In this document: positions 44,401-57,100 of the stretch, piece after piece
Layout of the letters: each line of letters starts with the position of its first letter
Numbering within the stretch: the first letter of the stretch is position 1
Assembly (NCBI RefSeq): GCF_910596095.1
Contig: NC_056545.1
Location: 3,208,001 to 3,272,000, forward strand
Reading direction: 5' to 3'
DNA from: Thunnus maccoyii
Lineage: Eukaryota > Chordata > Actinopteri > Scombriformes > Scombridae
DNA: 64,000 nucleotides
Made by a program: the position numbers and the translations under genes
Notes under the pieces: model-generated
Database searches by the model: none
What the model was told of the DNA's origin: nothing
The model's input: only the letters and a program-made list of their open reading frames with translations

Positions 44401-47400
44401 AAACTGAGATGCAACTACCATTTTTATTATGCTTATCTTTCCCCATAAACTCAGATTTATTAGTTTTCATCTAATTTTGTTTTAATCGTTTGAAGTAGTG
44501 GGGACATATTTGCATTATACTGGTAAGATCTGCACAAAGTTTTATCCCAACATATAACATTCTTGTATCTATCCATTTGAATTGCAGTGAACTAATTACT
44601 CTCTTATAACAAGTTCTCAATACTGGTTTTACCTCAGACCTGCGCCAATTAACTTTGTGACCTGATATCTTTGAATATGTTTCAAATAAACCTAACAATA
44701 TAGGGGCTGAAGGGGCAGGGTCTGTTGGCAGCCACAAAATGTCATCTGCATAAAGAAATCGCTTGTGCCCTCTTCCTCTAGCTCTAACCCCACCAATCTT
44801 TGGGTCTGCTCTAATAGCTACTGCAAGTGCTTTAAGAAATAACGTAAACAATAATGGAGAGCAGGTCTCCCTGCTTTATGCCCTGTGACAGCTTAAAGGA
44901 GGGTGATATCAACCCATTTGTAAGGACTGATGCCTGTGGGTCTGCATATATCACTCTAATCCAATTTATGAGCCCAACTCCAAATCCAAAAGTTTTCATA
45001 GTATGCAACAAAAAAAACCCCCACTCCACCCAGTTGAAAGCCTTCTCCGCATCTAGATAGAAGGCCGCGATCAGAGTGTCATCCTCCCTGCTTAGCCACA
45101 TCAAGTGAAGCAATCTTCTGAGGTTATCAGAGGATGACCTTCCACTTATAAATCCTATCTGATCTAGATGTATAATGTCCGACAGGATATGCTCTAGGCT
45201 CATAGAGAATACCTTCGTTAGTATCTTGTAATCAACCACAGATAAACTGATAGGCCTGTAGCTGGTTGGATCAAGTCCTCCGGTACTCATAGCCTTAGAA
45301 TATAACTTCGTTAAGATAGGTGTCAGAATATCAATGTAGTTCTTATAATATTCAACAGGGAAGCCATCTAATCCTGGAGCCTTTCCTGACTTCATTAATT
45401 TAATAGCTTTCCTAACTTCATCCTCTGTAATTGGTGCGTCCAAAATCTCTACTTGATTAGATGACAACCTAGGGAGATCAATCCTTGAAAACCATGCATT
45501 AATTTCATCAATATTAACAGGAGTGTCTGACATATACAGAATAGAACTTTTTTAAAGACTTGATTTATTTCCTGAGGTGTAGTCATCACATGTCCAGATT
45601 CATCCTTAATACCGGATATAACGTATGTGGCTTCAAATTGCTTCGACTGTCTTGCCAGCAATTTTCCCGACTTTTCTCCAGTTTCTTAGAAATTCGTTTT
45701 GAGTCTAAATATGGTAAATTCAGCTTTCTTATTTACATCTCATTTAACTCATATTTAATGTGATATATCTGTTTCAATAAGGTCTCACTATACTTTTCAG
45801 ACTCAATTTCCAATTTACTGATTTTCTCCCTATTTTCTTTCTTCACCTTTGATGTATGGGCTATGACTTTGCCCCTAATAAATGCCTTGAAGGCCTCCCA
45901 GATGGAACCTGTTCTTTCAGTAGAACCCATGTTTATTTGGAAAAATTGTCCAAATTCTTCAGATAATAACTGCTTAAATATTGAGTCTTGAAATAAAGAA
46001 GTGTTAAGTCTCCACCTACTACTCCTCATTCTTTGAGTATCCGTTGATAGGCACAGCTCAACTGTAGCATGGTTTGTTAGTGATATTTTACTATCCATAA
46101 CAGACTCAATCATGCTTTTGGATAGTAAAAAAATAATCTATTCTGGAATGCATTTTATGGTTATGTAAGTAGAAGGTATATTCTCTTTCTCTGGGATTTG
46201 TCAGCCTCCAGACATCTACCAGGCTCAGGTCTTTTACAAGCTGATGTATTGCAAATCTATCCTTCAGAAGTTTACTAGAATATGTTGTCCTAGCCAATAT
46301 AGTATCCAGAATCTGATTGAAGTCACTCTGGACTATGTGTGTCCCCTTTGTAGATGAATTCCACTGCTTTGCAATGGTCCTCAAAACTCATCCTCTTCCC
46401 TTTCCATGAAAACTGCAGCACAGTGGGGAAGGCCAGTGTGTAGCGAGTATCCATTGTGTATAGTTTCCTCCGAACTTTGGTAAACTTCTTCATCCTGTCG
46501 ACCACATCCCTGGTCACGTCTTGGGAAAAAGGAAATTCTCTTGCCATGCCACTTTATTTCTGTTTTGTTTTTGCACTTGTCTCTCACTGAAACCATCACC
46601 TGTTTGCGTTCCAGAAATGTTTGGAATCTCATGATAATAGGTCTTGGAAGACAAGCTTCATCTTTAATGGGCGCCAGCGACTGGTGCACTTGTTGAAGTT
46701 TGTTCTCAGCTAGGTCCACTTTAAGCACCTCTGCAACCAGCCGCCCTCCAGCTGTTCCTTAACTCCAACTAGACACAGGCTGAGTCGTCTATCCCGGTTT
46801 GCTTCATCTTGCACTGCTCTTTTTAGCATTCCATTATCTGTCCATTATCTGTCCGTCTGCCTCCTCCAGTCTCTCAAAAATAGCAGTAATATCCATGCTA
46901 ACTTTAGCCTGTGATGTTTTCACTGAGGAAACATCCTCCTGCAGTTCTTTGAGAATGTTGCTGAGTTGTGGCATCTCTTGCATTGATTTTTTCATTTGAC
47001 TAACTGGAGCACTTGAGGTGGGGTTGGCCATTCTTGCAGCTTTCAGTGTCATCCCGCTAGCTATGCTGGCTAGTTCATCCCTTGCTTAGCCATTAAAGAC
47101 TACGAGCTTGTAGCAGCCATCGGAAAAAAACAGCAGTTTTCAAAAATGACACCAAATGATTAAAAAAACAACATACCGCTGTTAGATGGCAAAATTAGGC
47201 ATTTAGTGATCAAACTCAAGGGTGAAATGGGTGATTTTTCTGGAGCGATGTCCTAGGTGACCATCTTCACTTGATTCGGGCTGGAACATGTACAGATGTA
47301 TTTGAGAAGTTTCCATTTTGAGTGAAGAACGAGAAAAAGAAATGAAATCGTACTACAACTGTTTGTTTATGTAGCCTCCGGAGCCAACGGGAGTCTAATG

Positions 47401-50400
47401 AGAGGCAACCTCTGAAAGCTGGCCAATCAGAGGCCTTAAAGAGACAGGAACTAAAATGGCCTGTTTCAGACAGGGGTGGAACTGAGAGGCTGCATAAAGA
47501 GCAAATATAAGAAAAAAAGCATTTTTTATAACTGTAAAACATGCAAAGATATTCCAGTCGAGCCCCAGAATATAAATATAGACCTGGAAATGTGCATATG
47601 TCCCCTTTAAGTCAAGCTCCACTTTCTAGCTCTTTCTTGAGTTTTAAACCTCATCTCACTGTCTTATCAACTGCCTCTGTTAAGGAAGACCATGAGATGC
47701 AGTTGAAAGTTTCAGAAAAAGCTAGTTATTTTCTTAAGCTAATATATGCTTGTGTTTCTTGCCCTGTTGGACTTCATTTTGTCACTGTGTTCCCAGATCT
47801 CACCATAGAGAACTGATAAAATGATGGTCAAAACTGTGAAAATACTGCATGATAAGTTGTAATAAACCATACTATAGTTATCCTTTAATTGTGTACATAT
47901 TCAGACCTGTGCTAACTCAAATAAAAAAACGACCAAATAAAATTTAGATGAAGATATAAATGGCCTTAAACACCAGATCTTACTTTTACGTGAAAGAATA
48001 TGTGATGTTAAAATGTCTGTTATTTCTTTTATAACCCACACCTAATCAATTAATCTCTGGTACATTACACAAAATGCAGCTCCTGCCATGGAGAACTCCT
48101 GAAGGTGTCATAAATCAAAGTGCAACGCTGCTTTCTTGCTGTGGGGGCTGCTATATTCAAGAGGCACATTTCAATTCAGCAACAGCAGCCATCCTAAATG
48201 TGCTAATGATTTGAGTGATGGCGGGGAATAATCCACCAGCGCTCAAGCCGGCAGACGCAAATTAGACATGTAAATGCTGACCTTTACCAATGGCATTTGA
48301 AATGAGCTGTCGGAAGTGATCTGGCTCGGCACTTGCTGTCACCTTTCAGCTGGAGCCTCGTACATGTGTGCTGGCAAAACAGGCAGCTTTGTGCCTCTGC
48401 TGTTTAGTCTGTCTGTTCTTTCGGAGCCCTGGTTAACCTTGACCTCTGTGGGTGCTGGGTTACAGCGCCATTTAGCCAATAAGCATAAATACAGTGTTCC
48501 AGGCCATCATGTGTTACTCTAAAGCAGTGTGGACACCTGCATGATGTTGATATTGATAACCAGACTGTAAACAGGGTCGCCTCAAATAACCGGCTAATAA
48601 TGAATTGCAAATAGGGCCCAGGTATTGATCCGTCATTGGCATTTGAGATGTGTGGGGAGAAGGGGGCGGGGGGGGTTAGGTTGCCAATGTCGATGATTCA
48701 TCAAGCAGCTCCCTTTTGTGCGAGGTGGCCTTTGACTGTGAGCTTGTCACTTGCTCTTGTTATCTGCTGTTGCTCTTCGGCTTAACGCAAAGCCCCCCCT
48801 CCCCTTCACAAAAGGGGAAAGGGTGGATGGGGGGGGAGCCAATTATTGGACAGGCTGCCTTGATAGTGTGGCTTAACAGCTGGCTTATTGAATGGGAGAT
48901 GGGAGGCTGCTGCTGCTGCTGGTGTGTATGTGTGTGTGTTAGAGAAAAAGGGATGGTGAGAAAGCATAAAGCCTTGGCTGTGTGCCATCCCGGTGAGCAC
49001 TCGTGGTATCCTCGCTCAGTCTGGTACATAGCATGCACTCATTCTCCAGGGCACCCAGCTTATCACTGTGTCAACATCTTTATGGGGCTCTAAATATACT
49101 GGGATCAATACAAAGTCTTCTGAGACATTCATCTACTGTATCACAGCAACAAAGATATTCATCTGGTCTGCGCCTTGCAACTTGGATTTCCTACAACAGA
49201 GCACTTTAACAGGCTCCATATGCTGCATCAATATGTTTCAACGCTGTATTATTATGAGGGGCAATGAGATATAATGTTGCACTCATATCAAATTAGGATA
49301 AGTGGAAGAATGGGATAACATCTCATTGCTACAATTTGAAAGTGTTCATGATACTCATGAATAGAGCCAGACTGATGCGGTCTATTAAGACGGATTAAAA
49401 TATTGCTAGTTGGGACGTAAAACATTTTCTAATGATATAAGGGCCAATATGTTTTTTAAACACATAACTAATAATTTTTACGAGGATCCCAGTAATTGTT
49501 TATTGGCTTTCTGGAGCTAGAGTTAGGACGTTGTTAGTTTAGAGAGAGTTACGCAGTGAGACTACTAAGCAGCAGCATCCCAGAGTCACAGTGAGATCGG
49601 TCACTGTTTATATTTTATGTATGTATTTTTCCTTCAAACACCATAGAGCGGGATATGAATAATTATCAAGAAATGCATCAATAAATGCACTGTGTTTCTC
49701 TTCACATATGTTCATTGTAAGTTTCATCACAGTACCTGTGTGCACACGGTAGTGGGTCTCCAGCTGGTGCTTGAGGCTGAACTTCTTCCCACAGCCGTTA
49801 CATTCATAGGGCTTCTCCCCGGTGTGGATGCGTTTGTGGCCCTTCAGCGTGCTCTCATCTCGGAAACAGCTCCCGCAGAACTCACACTCAAATGGGTGGT
49901 CCCCTGCTGAAATGTGGGGGTGAAAAAAAAAGCAAAAAGCAACATTCACTTCATCTGCAAAGAAAATCTTTTTGTATAAAAGCAAAAGGACAATACTTGT
50001 CAGGTTAAAGGGCAGGATTGATATTGATGGATGCTCGGTCATTGTCAAGCTCAGAAACATGTAAAATATTAATCTGATTTTGTTAAAACTCTGACGAAGA
50101 TTCACTGATGTTCATGGTTAGACGGTTTACAATCCAAAAGATGTAAACATACAGTTGTGTGTTACCTCATCCTATATCTGATTTTGCTGAGTTTATGCAC
50201 AATACCAGAGCATCACATGTTTATATTCTGATGGATACCCACTGAAAAGCTTTAATACCAGCATACAACTGTAACCAATCTTTTGTCTTTCTCCTCAAAT
50301 CACCTGCACTGCTGTTCTGCTTTGTGTAAAACCTTAAATAATTGTAGCCTGTCATGGATGTTCACTGGCCATGAGATGTGTTATTGACCATACGGTTCCA

Positions 50401-51118
50401 GTTTCACAATGCATTAATGGATAACCTGACTGATGCAGTGATCCTGCAATAATGAGCTGAGTTTGTCATCCCAGAATGTATTATTCTTGGGTATCTATGT
50501 ATAAGCCTACAAATCACAAACACACCATTTTCTGCACTTCTTGTTGGACAGGCAAGATGGCTGTTTTATAAAGGCTGTGAAAAAGACAGGGGTTTATATA
50601 CATTCTAAGTAGCAAATCAGTTTCACTATCTCTTTTTTTTTTTCAATACTGTATATAAGCACACAGTCAGAAAAGGGGTGACACACGGGTGTACGGCTGG
50701 GTAAATTATGGATGCATTGTTGGTTTGTTCTAAATGAACCACATCGCTTTCCACTTGAAAGAAGACCAAGAGGCATCATCCATCTCTCTAAAAGGCCAAA
50801 CTGTAAACCAAAGGGCAGTTTTGTCAACAAAAAGAAGCATGGCATTTGTCTCCGACTGGCGCACTGTTGCAGGATGGTGAGCTGAACCTGTCAAAATGTT
50901 TGCACAATCCAGATCACTGTCAGGTGAACGCTGTCATAATCTCACATTTACATTTACGCAGGACACCATCCTCACCAACAAGCAACAACATCAGTTGGTT
51001 GTTCAAACACTTACAGATTAAGGTTTTCCTAAACATCAAGTGACATCTTGTGGTTATCTTATTAATGACTCTCTTCTCTCAGAAGCACAGGCAGAAGTAA
51101 ATTAGGTTACTATATAAA

Positions 51119-51163
<45 letters not shown>

Positions 51164-54100
51164 GAGTAGTGCAATGTTATAGCACTGCAAAACCTTGTCC
51201 TTGTTTCCTACTAACAGTCAACTTTGGCATCTTTTAACCATGACCACAATCTCTCTCTGACCTTAACCAAGTAGTACTTGCTGTTACCTCTTGTTATACT
51301 GTAGTTTTAGTCTGATACCAACACTGTTTACTGGTTGCTTTGACAACATTTCATAATGTGTTTGGTGCCAGAGTGACTTAGCAATATGATTCAGCACATA
51401 TAAAGTGGAAATAAAGTTGGAGACAAATCTGTCCGCCTTTCCATGCCTTTACTTTCACTGTATTACTTTACTATCAGCATACTGTCTGTTTCTATTCATG
51501 GCTCCTCTGTCTAATCCATTCACTGTGGGCAAATGTAGTCTCACTATTTATTTACATAGCACCTATATTTCCATTCTGAGACATTAAGATTAATTTCAGA
51601 CACCAGCCTTGCAGTAGATGTCCAGTGTGCCTTCAGAAATTCAAATGACAACAGGCATCACATTCTGTTCCTTAGGATGCCAGAGCTCAGGTCCCCACAG
51701 GGCAACTGTAATGGATATTCAGATGTCAGTGATCAGGATATTATGATTTGCAGGAGGCTCTCACCAGCAAGTCCAAAGACTAATTGTATTCCTGCGTTTG
51801 ATGAGTAGCTGCTCCTCGCATCATTTGCTTCCACCCCCCGTGTTACACTCTCCAGCCAAGTAATGTTGTGGATATTTATTAATGTATTTCACTCCACTGC
51901 TGCAGGTTTAAGTCACCATCAATGACCTATGCCTTTCATTATCTGCCTGTCCGAGCAGCAACGTGCCACGGAATAAATTGCATTTCTCGTTATGTGCCGC
52001 TGCCGCTAACCCGCTGTTAAGAGACGATTTCAGTTCTATCCTGCATATTTTATTTAGGATTTTATGTCTGTGTATATACAGTATGTATGAGTTTATTTGG
52101 TTTATTTAGGAGGACACACAAAAAGAGGGATGAAAGAGGAGTAAGAGATGGATATCCTTTACATGCTGATCACATTTTTGGATGTGCTATACTTTCATGG
52201 AAGAAAACGTTTTCAGTGCCTTGTGATGTTGGACGCCTTCCCATTAAAGGGAAGCTTTGATGGGGATGGAGGAGTGTAGGGGGAGGGATAAAACTGAGAC
52301 AGGGAGGGAGCAGGGAATGTGGGTGTATATGGCGATGGAGGTGGGGGCTGGGTAAAAATCAATAAAAGTGACAGTCTTTATTTGTCTGCATGAAGTTATC
52401 AGTGGCTCCCGCTGTAAGACATTGTGCTCTTTCTAGCGTTTCAACCACAGCAGAGATCACAATCCATCACGGAGCTCGGTGGGCTTGCACGACGCTGCAA
52501 GAATAATAATTGAGCTCAGATTCACCTGCCTTTAATTAGGGCTTCTGATCAGACCAGCGAGTGGGATGCTAATACTCAGAGGAGGCCTATGGAGGGTTAT
52601 TTACGCTTAATGTCCTGTTGCTGCACGTCTGGTGCTGGCGAACATTATCAAAAATCTTGAATTAGTAGGAAAGAGCCTGGTGTATTTGTCACATGCAATT
52701 TGTAAAGAATATACTAGGCTTTCTGCATAATTTACTATAAAATAGGCACTTAAATTAGTGCAGGACATTTTTATAAAACATGCCATTTCACTTTTAGTTT
52801 GTAGATTGATTTAGATTGAAGTTTTTAAAATGTAGTAGTCTTTTTAGTTTATTTCATCACCCATAGGTTTCTGGATTTGAGCTATACTTCATTTTATTTC
52901 ACTTTATTGTTCACTATCATCTTGAAATTTCAATTTTCAGGAAACTTACTGTAGGAAGTCATTCAGCAATAAAATGGAAGACTCACTTATTTCAGCTTCC
53001 TGTTATTTTATACTCTATCAAAACATTTACCATACCAGAAAAAAAAAGACAAAACTACTGGCCACAACTACATTGTTAGGTACAATGAACAGACAACAGG
53101 TAATAAACTGATAGTCCATTTCTTATTGAGAATAGATCCTACAGGTCCACTCAGTAAAACAGAGAAGGACGTCTGAAAAAGATGTACAGAATGGTATAAA
53201 ATGCATCTTCATCCCTGGGGTGCATATAATGCATGATATCTTCTCTTGCCACTTGGGGACGCCAAAGTTCAAAGTTGTACTGCAGAGCTTTAAATAAATC
53301 AGACACAATTCTATAATCACATTGTGAGGATGTAAAGAGCCAGACAGGACTTCATTTTGTCAGGATATTCTCACGGGGGCTGCAGAATAATGGGGACATG
53401 TCCTCTGTCCATCCCAAATCTGCCACTATTACTTCCTCCTCTGTCATCCCTCTTTTCCTTCTTTCCTTCCACCCTTCCTTCCTTTCTCTTTTCTGCTGTG
53501 ACCACATGGCAAGGAGGCCACAGATGAGGACCCAGCACAGTGAGGTGGAACCACAGCATGGTGAGTGGACCCTTGGGTGCCCCCGAGCATCACCACCTGC
53601 GTCTCCTGACCCCCCTCCCACCTCTACATTTACACCCTCCCCACCAACACCACCTCTTTTGACACCCCAAAGGCCTGCTCAGGGTGCCTGTGCCCATGGG
53701 CACCCGGGGCGTGTTCATTATATACGGTAAGAGGCTGTAAATCACCAGGCTCCATCACTGCCAGGACCAGAACTGGCTCATTCTCTCTCTCTTTAAATTC
53801 AATTCAGTTCTCTCTCCCTCTTTCTCTCTCTCTCTCTGTCTCTCTCTCTCTCTGGCTGTAGCACTATCAAATACAGCTGCGAACACAAAACACCCTGCCA
53901 CAGCAGACAGCAAATTGGCTCTGAGTTAAAAAAAAACACACACAGACACTTACACACAGACAGTGCACAACAACGGAATATTAATGAAGGCCTGGTCTGT
54001 AAAGAGAAAGTGTGGGGAAGGGAAACAGCACAGCTGCCATCACTGCTACTGTTATAAGCCAACATTGTGTATTTGTGTGTGTGTGCTTGAACCTATAATG

Positions 54101-57100
54101 TACTGTATGAACATGCAACAAAAATATATAAACAAAATAAAGAGGCAACATGGAGGTAAGTGTGTGTAATATCCTGGTGTTGAAACTGCAGGTGGATGGA
54201 GGAAAATAAGAAGAAAGACGCAGTGAGGGAGAGAGGGAGAGATGGCAAGATTAAGATGCTGAAATAAACACCATTAAATCAGTTTTTTTTTTCTCCCTCA
54301 TCCTAAATGGTGATCCAATGTCAGAGCCCGCACCAGCAAGGCTGCTTTCAAAAGATAAGCCAGCAGACAGGTAAAATGAAGCACATGTAATGAATGTCCA
54401 TAAAATGCTTTTTGCTGCTTTCTGTTGTCAGTTGATACAACAAAACGGTGATTCAACCAGTAACCGAACTATATCTAGAAAGCTTTCTATGGGTGATGAG
54501 CTGCCACACTCTGCTGTCCATTAAAATTAGGCTGAATACCAGGAACTGAGATCTCGCTATTTCCTGGAAATTCTCACCAAAATCGACTCCTGTTTGTTGG
54601 GAAAAATACTTGTGGGAACATGAGATTTTATTTTTAGTGTGTGTGCTTGTATCTACTGTTGTATCAACCAAAACAAAGACGTCATCACAAAACTTCATAA
54701 CTTAACTTCATCAATACAACTATTGCACCCAAATACTGAAGTCTGACCTTGACATGTCATTGTTACAGCAATAATTCTTGATCAATGTTTGAGCCGCTGT
54801 TTCTTCTAATAACTTTTCGTGCTAAAATGGGTCCTTAAAAACAATCAAAAATGTGTTTTGCTTATTGTGTTCACGTGGATGTTTGAGCGTCACTGTGCAG
54901 GTTGTGCATGTTTTCACTTTCATCTGCTGAAGTGGTGAAGTTTTCTCTTTGCTCACCTTGAATCTGAGTTTAAGGTGTGTGCCTCTGAGCATGATTTGTA
55001 AAGACTTTCTAACTAGGTAGTTGAATTTTATTTTTTAATGGAAAAGCCATATCAGATACACATTATTATTCAAAGCATTGCATTATTAAAACAGCATTTT
55101 TTTACAGTATCAAACATGTTTTATCAAACAACACCTCCTCACTTCAAGGACCAAACCTTCACCTTTGCTATTTTGACTGAAGTGTATTTTGGATGCATAT
55201 CGGAAATCTTGAAAGTAAAAAAAAAAAGGGGGGGGGGCATGGATGACTTTGTTAGAGGATTGCAATACACACGTGTATGCACAAACAAGGCTACATGTAG
55301 GTAAATAAAGCCGATTCTCTGAGGTGGATACGCTGTCTAGCTCCGTCTGTTTTTAAGCACTATTTTTGCCTAGTTACCCAGCAAAGTGTGAATGAGATTA
55401 TAAACATCAAAGTGTAAATGTAGAGGAACATCATGCCTCTACTTGTTTTTTTTTTTTGGAGGGTAAATTAGGACATATTTCTGGTGCCTATGATGGCTGT
55501 GTGAGTTGCTGACTTTATAATCCCCTGACAAAAGGCTCCACATCATATTTAAACGATTGCTTTCACGGCTGGCTCATTGTGATTTACCACACGCCCACAG
55601 TGGGATGAGGTTCAAAGTGGCACGAGGCTGCAAAGTCTCATCTGCAGCTCCAGAGACGAGCTGAGGTGACATTTGCGTCGCCCGGGTGGGCAGGTGGATC
55701 AGAGACGCTGCTTGTGTCCTCTCCAATGTCTAGTAGACAGAGCAGATGTGTGCATCGCTACTGTACAGGCGGCTCAAGCAGCCCCGTCCACCTCCCCCCA
55801 GCCCCCTACCACCATCACATACTAATGGTGTATTCGCCTGACTTGTAAATAGGGCTGACTGCTCTCATCTCACTGCCTTTCGTTTCAAATATTTATCCGT
55901 GAGCCGGTGAGCTAAATCGGCTCTGACAGTGAGACTGTTATTTAAGGTCGCAGACAGGCGGCTGGGTGAGAGAGAGAGAGAAAGAGAGAGAGGGAGAGGG
56001 AGGAAAAACGCATCCATCCCTCGCTGGTGAAATGGGATTCATTTCCATGTGTTCATATTCTGTCATGGTTACGTTTTGTTTTGTTTTTCCCCCCCCATTC
56101 TGAATAGCCGCATCTGTCAGGCTACCTCTGCTCCCTCACAACAATGTATTAGTATCCTGGCCTCGCCTCATCAGAGAGCTAGCACTGACAGAAGTACTAG
56201 TGGACTGAAGTAAAAAAAAAACCCCAAAACAAAACAAAAAAGCAGTCACTGTAAATAAGCTTCGTCTGACTGCTGCAGAATTCATTTCACGTTGACCTGA
56301 ATTACTGCTGTTTATTCAGCTGAGCTAAAGTAGCAATGTAACTGGGTAGGGATAGCATAATTCATTCCCATTTCCTAAAATAAAACATGCTTTTTTTTAC
56401 TTTGTATTATATTGTAAGCTACATTCATGAAATGTCATTCCATGACAATCCTTGTTGTGGGCCAGTGTGTGAGTTTTTTTTTCAGGCTTTTTTCTACTGT
56501 GGCTGTACACAATTCTATTTTTTTAATGGTTGACTATTCTATTACTCTAATACACCAGGGTGGGAGGTGGTGATATATGGTAATTTGAAAAAAAAAGCTG
56601 TTTATACATTATGAAAGCACAAAGCAATTTACATGAAAAAAGAGACTTATTTCACTTGATATTCAGGATGCACATTTTGATGAAAATTTCTGAATTCATG
56701 TGAAAATTTGAGCATAACAATTATATGCAAAAAGCCAAAAAAATATTCAAGATTTTAGAATTAAATGTAAAATCTCCTGGTTACTGGTTAGATATTTGCC
56801 AAACTTATGAGACGTCATAAATGTTTTCTCGGCTATTATTCACTTTATTCTCTAGTCCCTTTCATGGTTTAAAAAAAGATTTTGGTTTCCCTCCCTCTTG
56901 TGAACTTATCACTTGTGAAATTACAGAATAAATGTTTTATACATGTTATATTTTGTGGTGTGAAGTGTGTTTTACATGTAATACACGTGTGCTCCATTAC
57001 ACAAATTAATTTTAGTAACTTACTTTGCTCTGGGAATCTGGGGCCACATAGCAGTTGATAACCATGGTGATATAATGATAATAAACCATCTTTGAGTACT

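Noticed and set aside
48716..49093. 125-codon ORF on +
   Set aside because: It spans CTG, TGTG and G-rich low-complexity runs in a zbtb16 intron; no domain seen.
53398..53730. 110-codon proline/serine-rich ORF as a protein gene
   Set aside because: Pyrimidine-rich composition explains the open frame; no domain, no clear start context. Kept only as a weak noncoding-exon idea.
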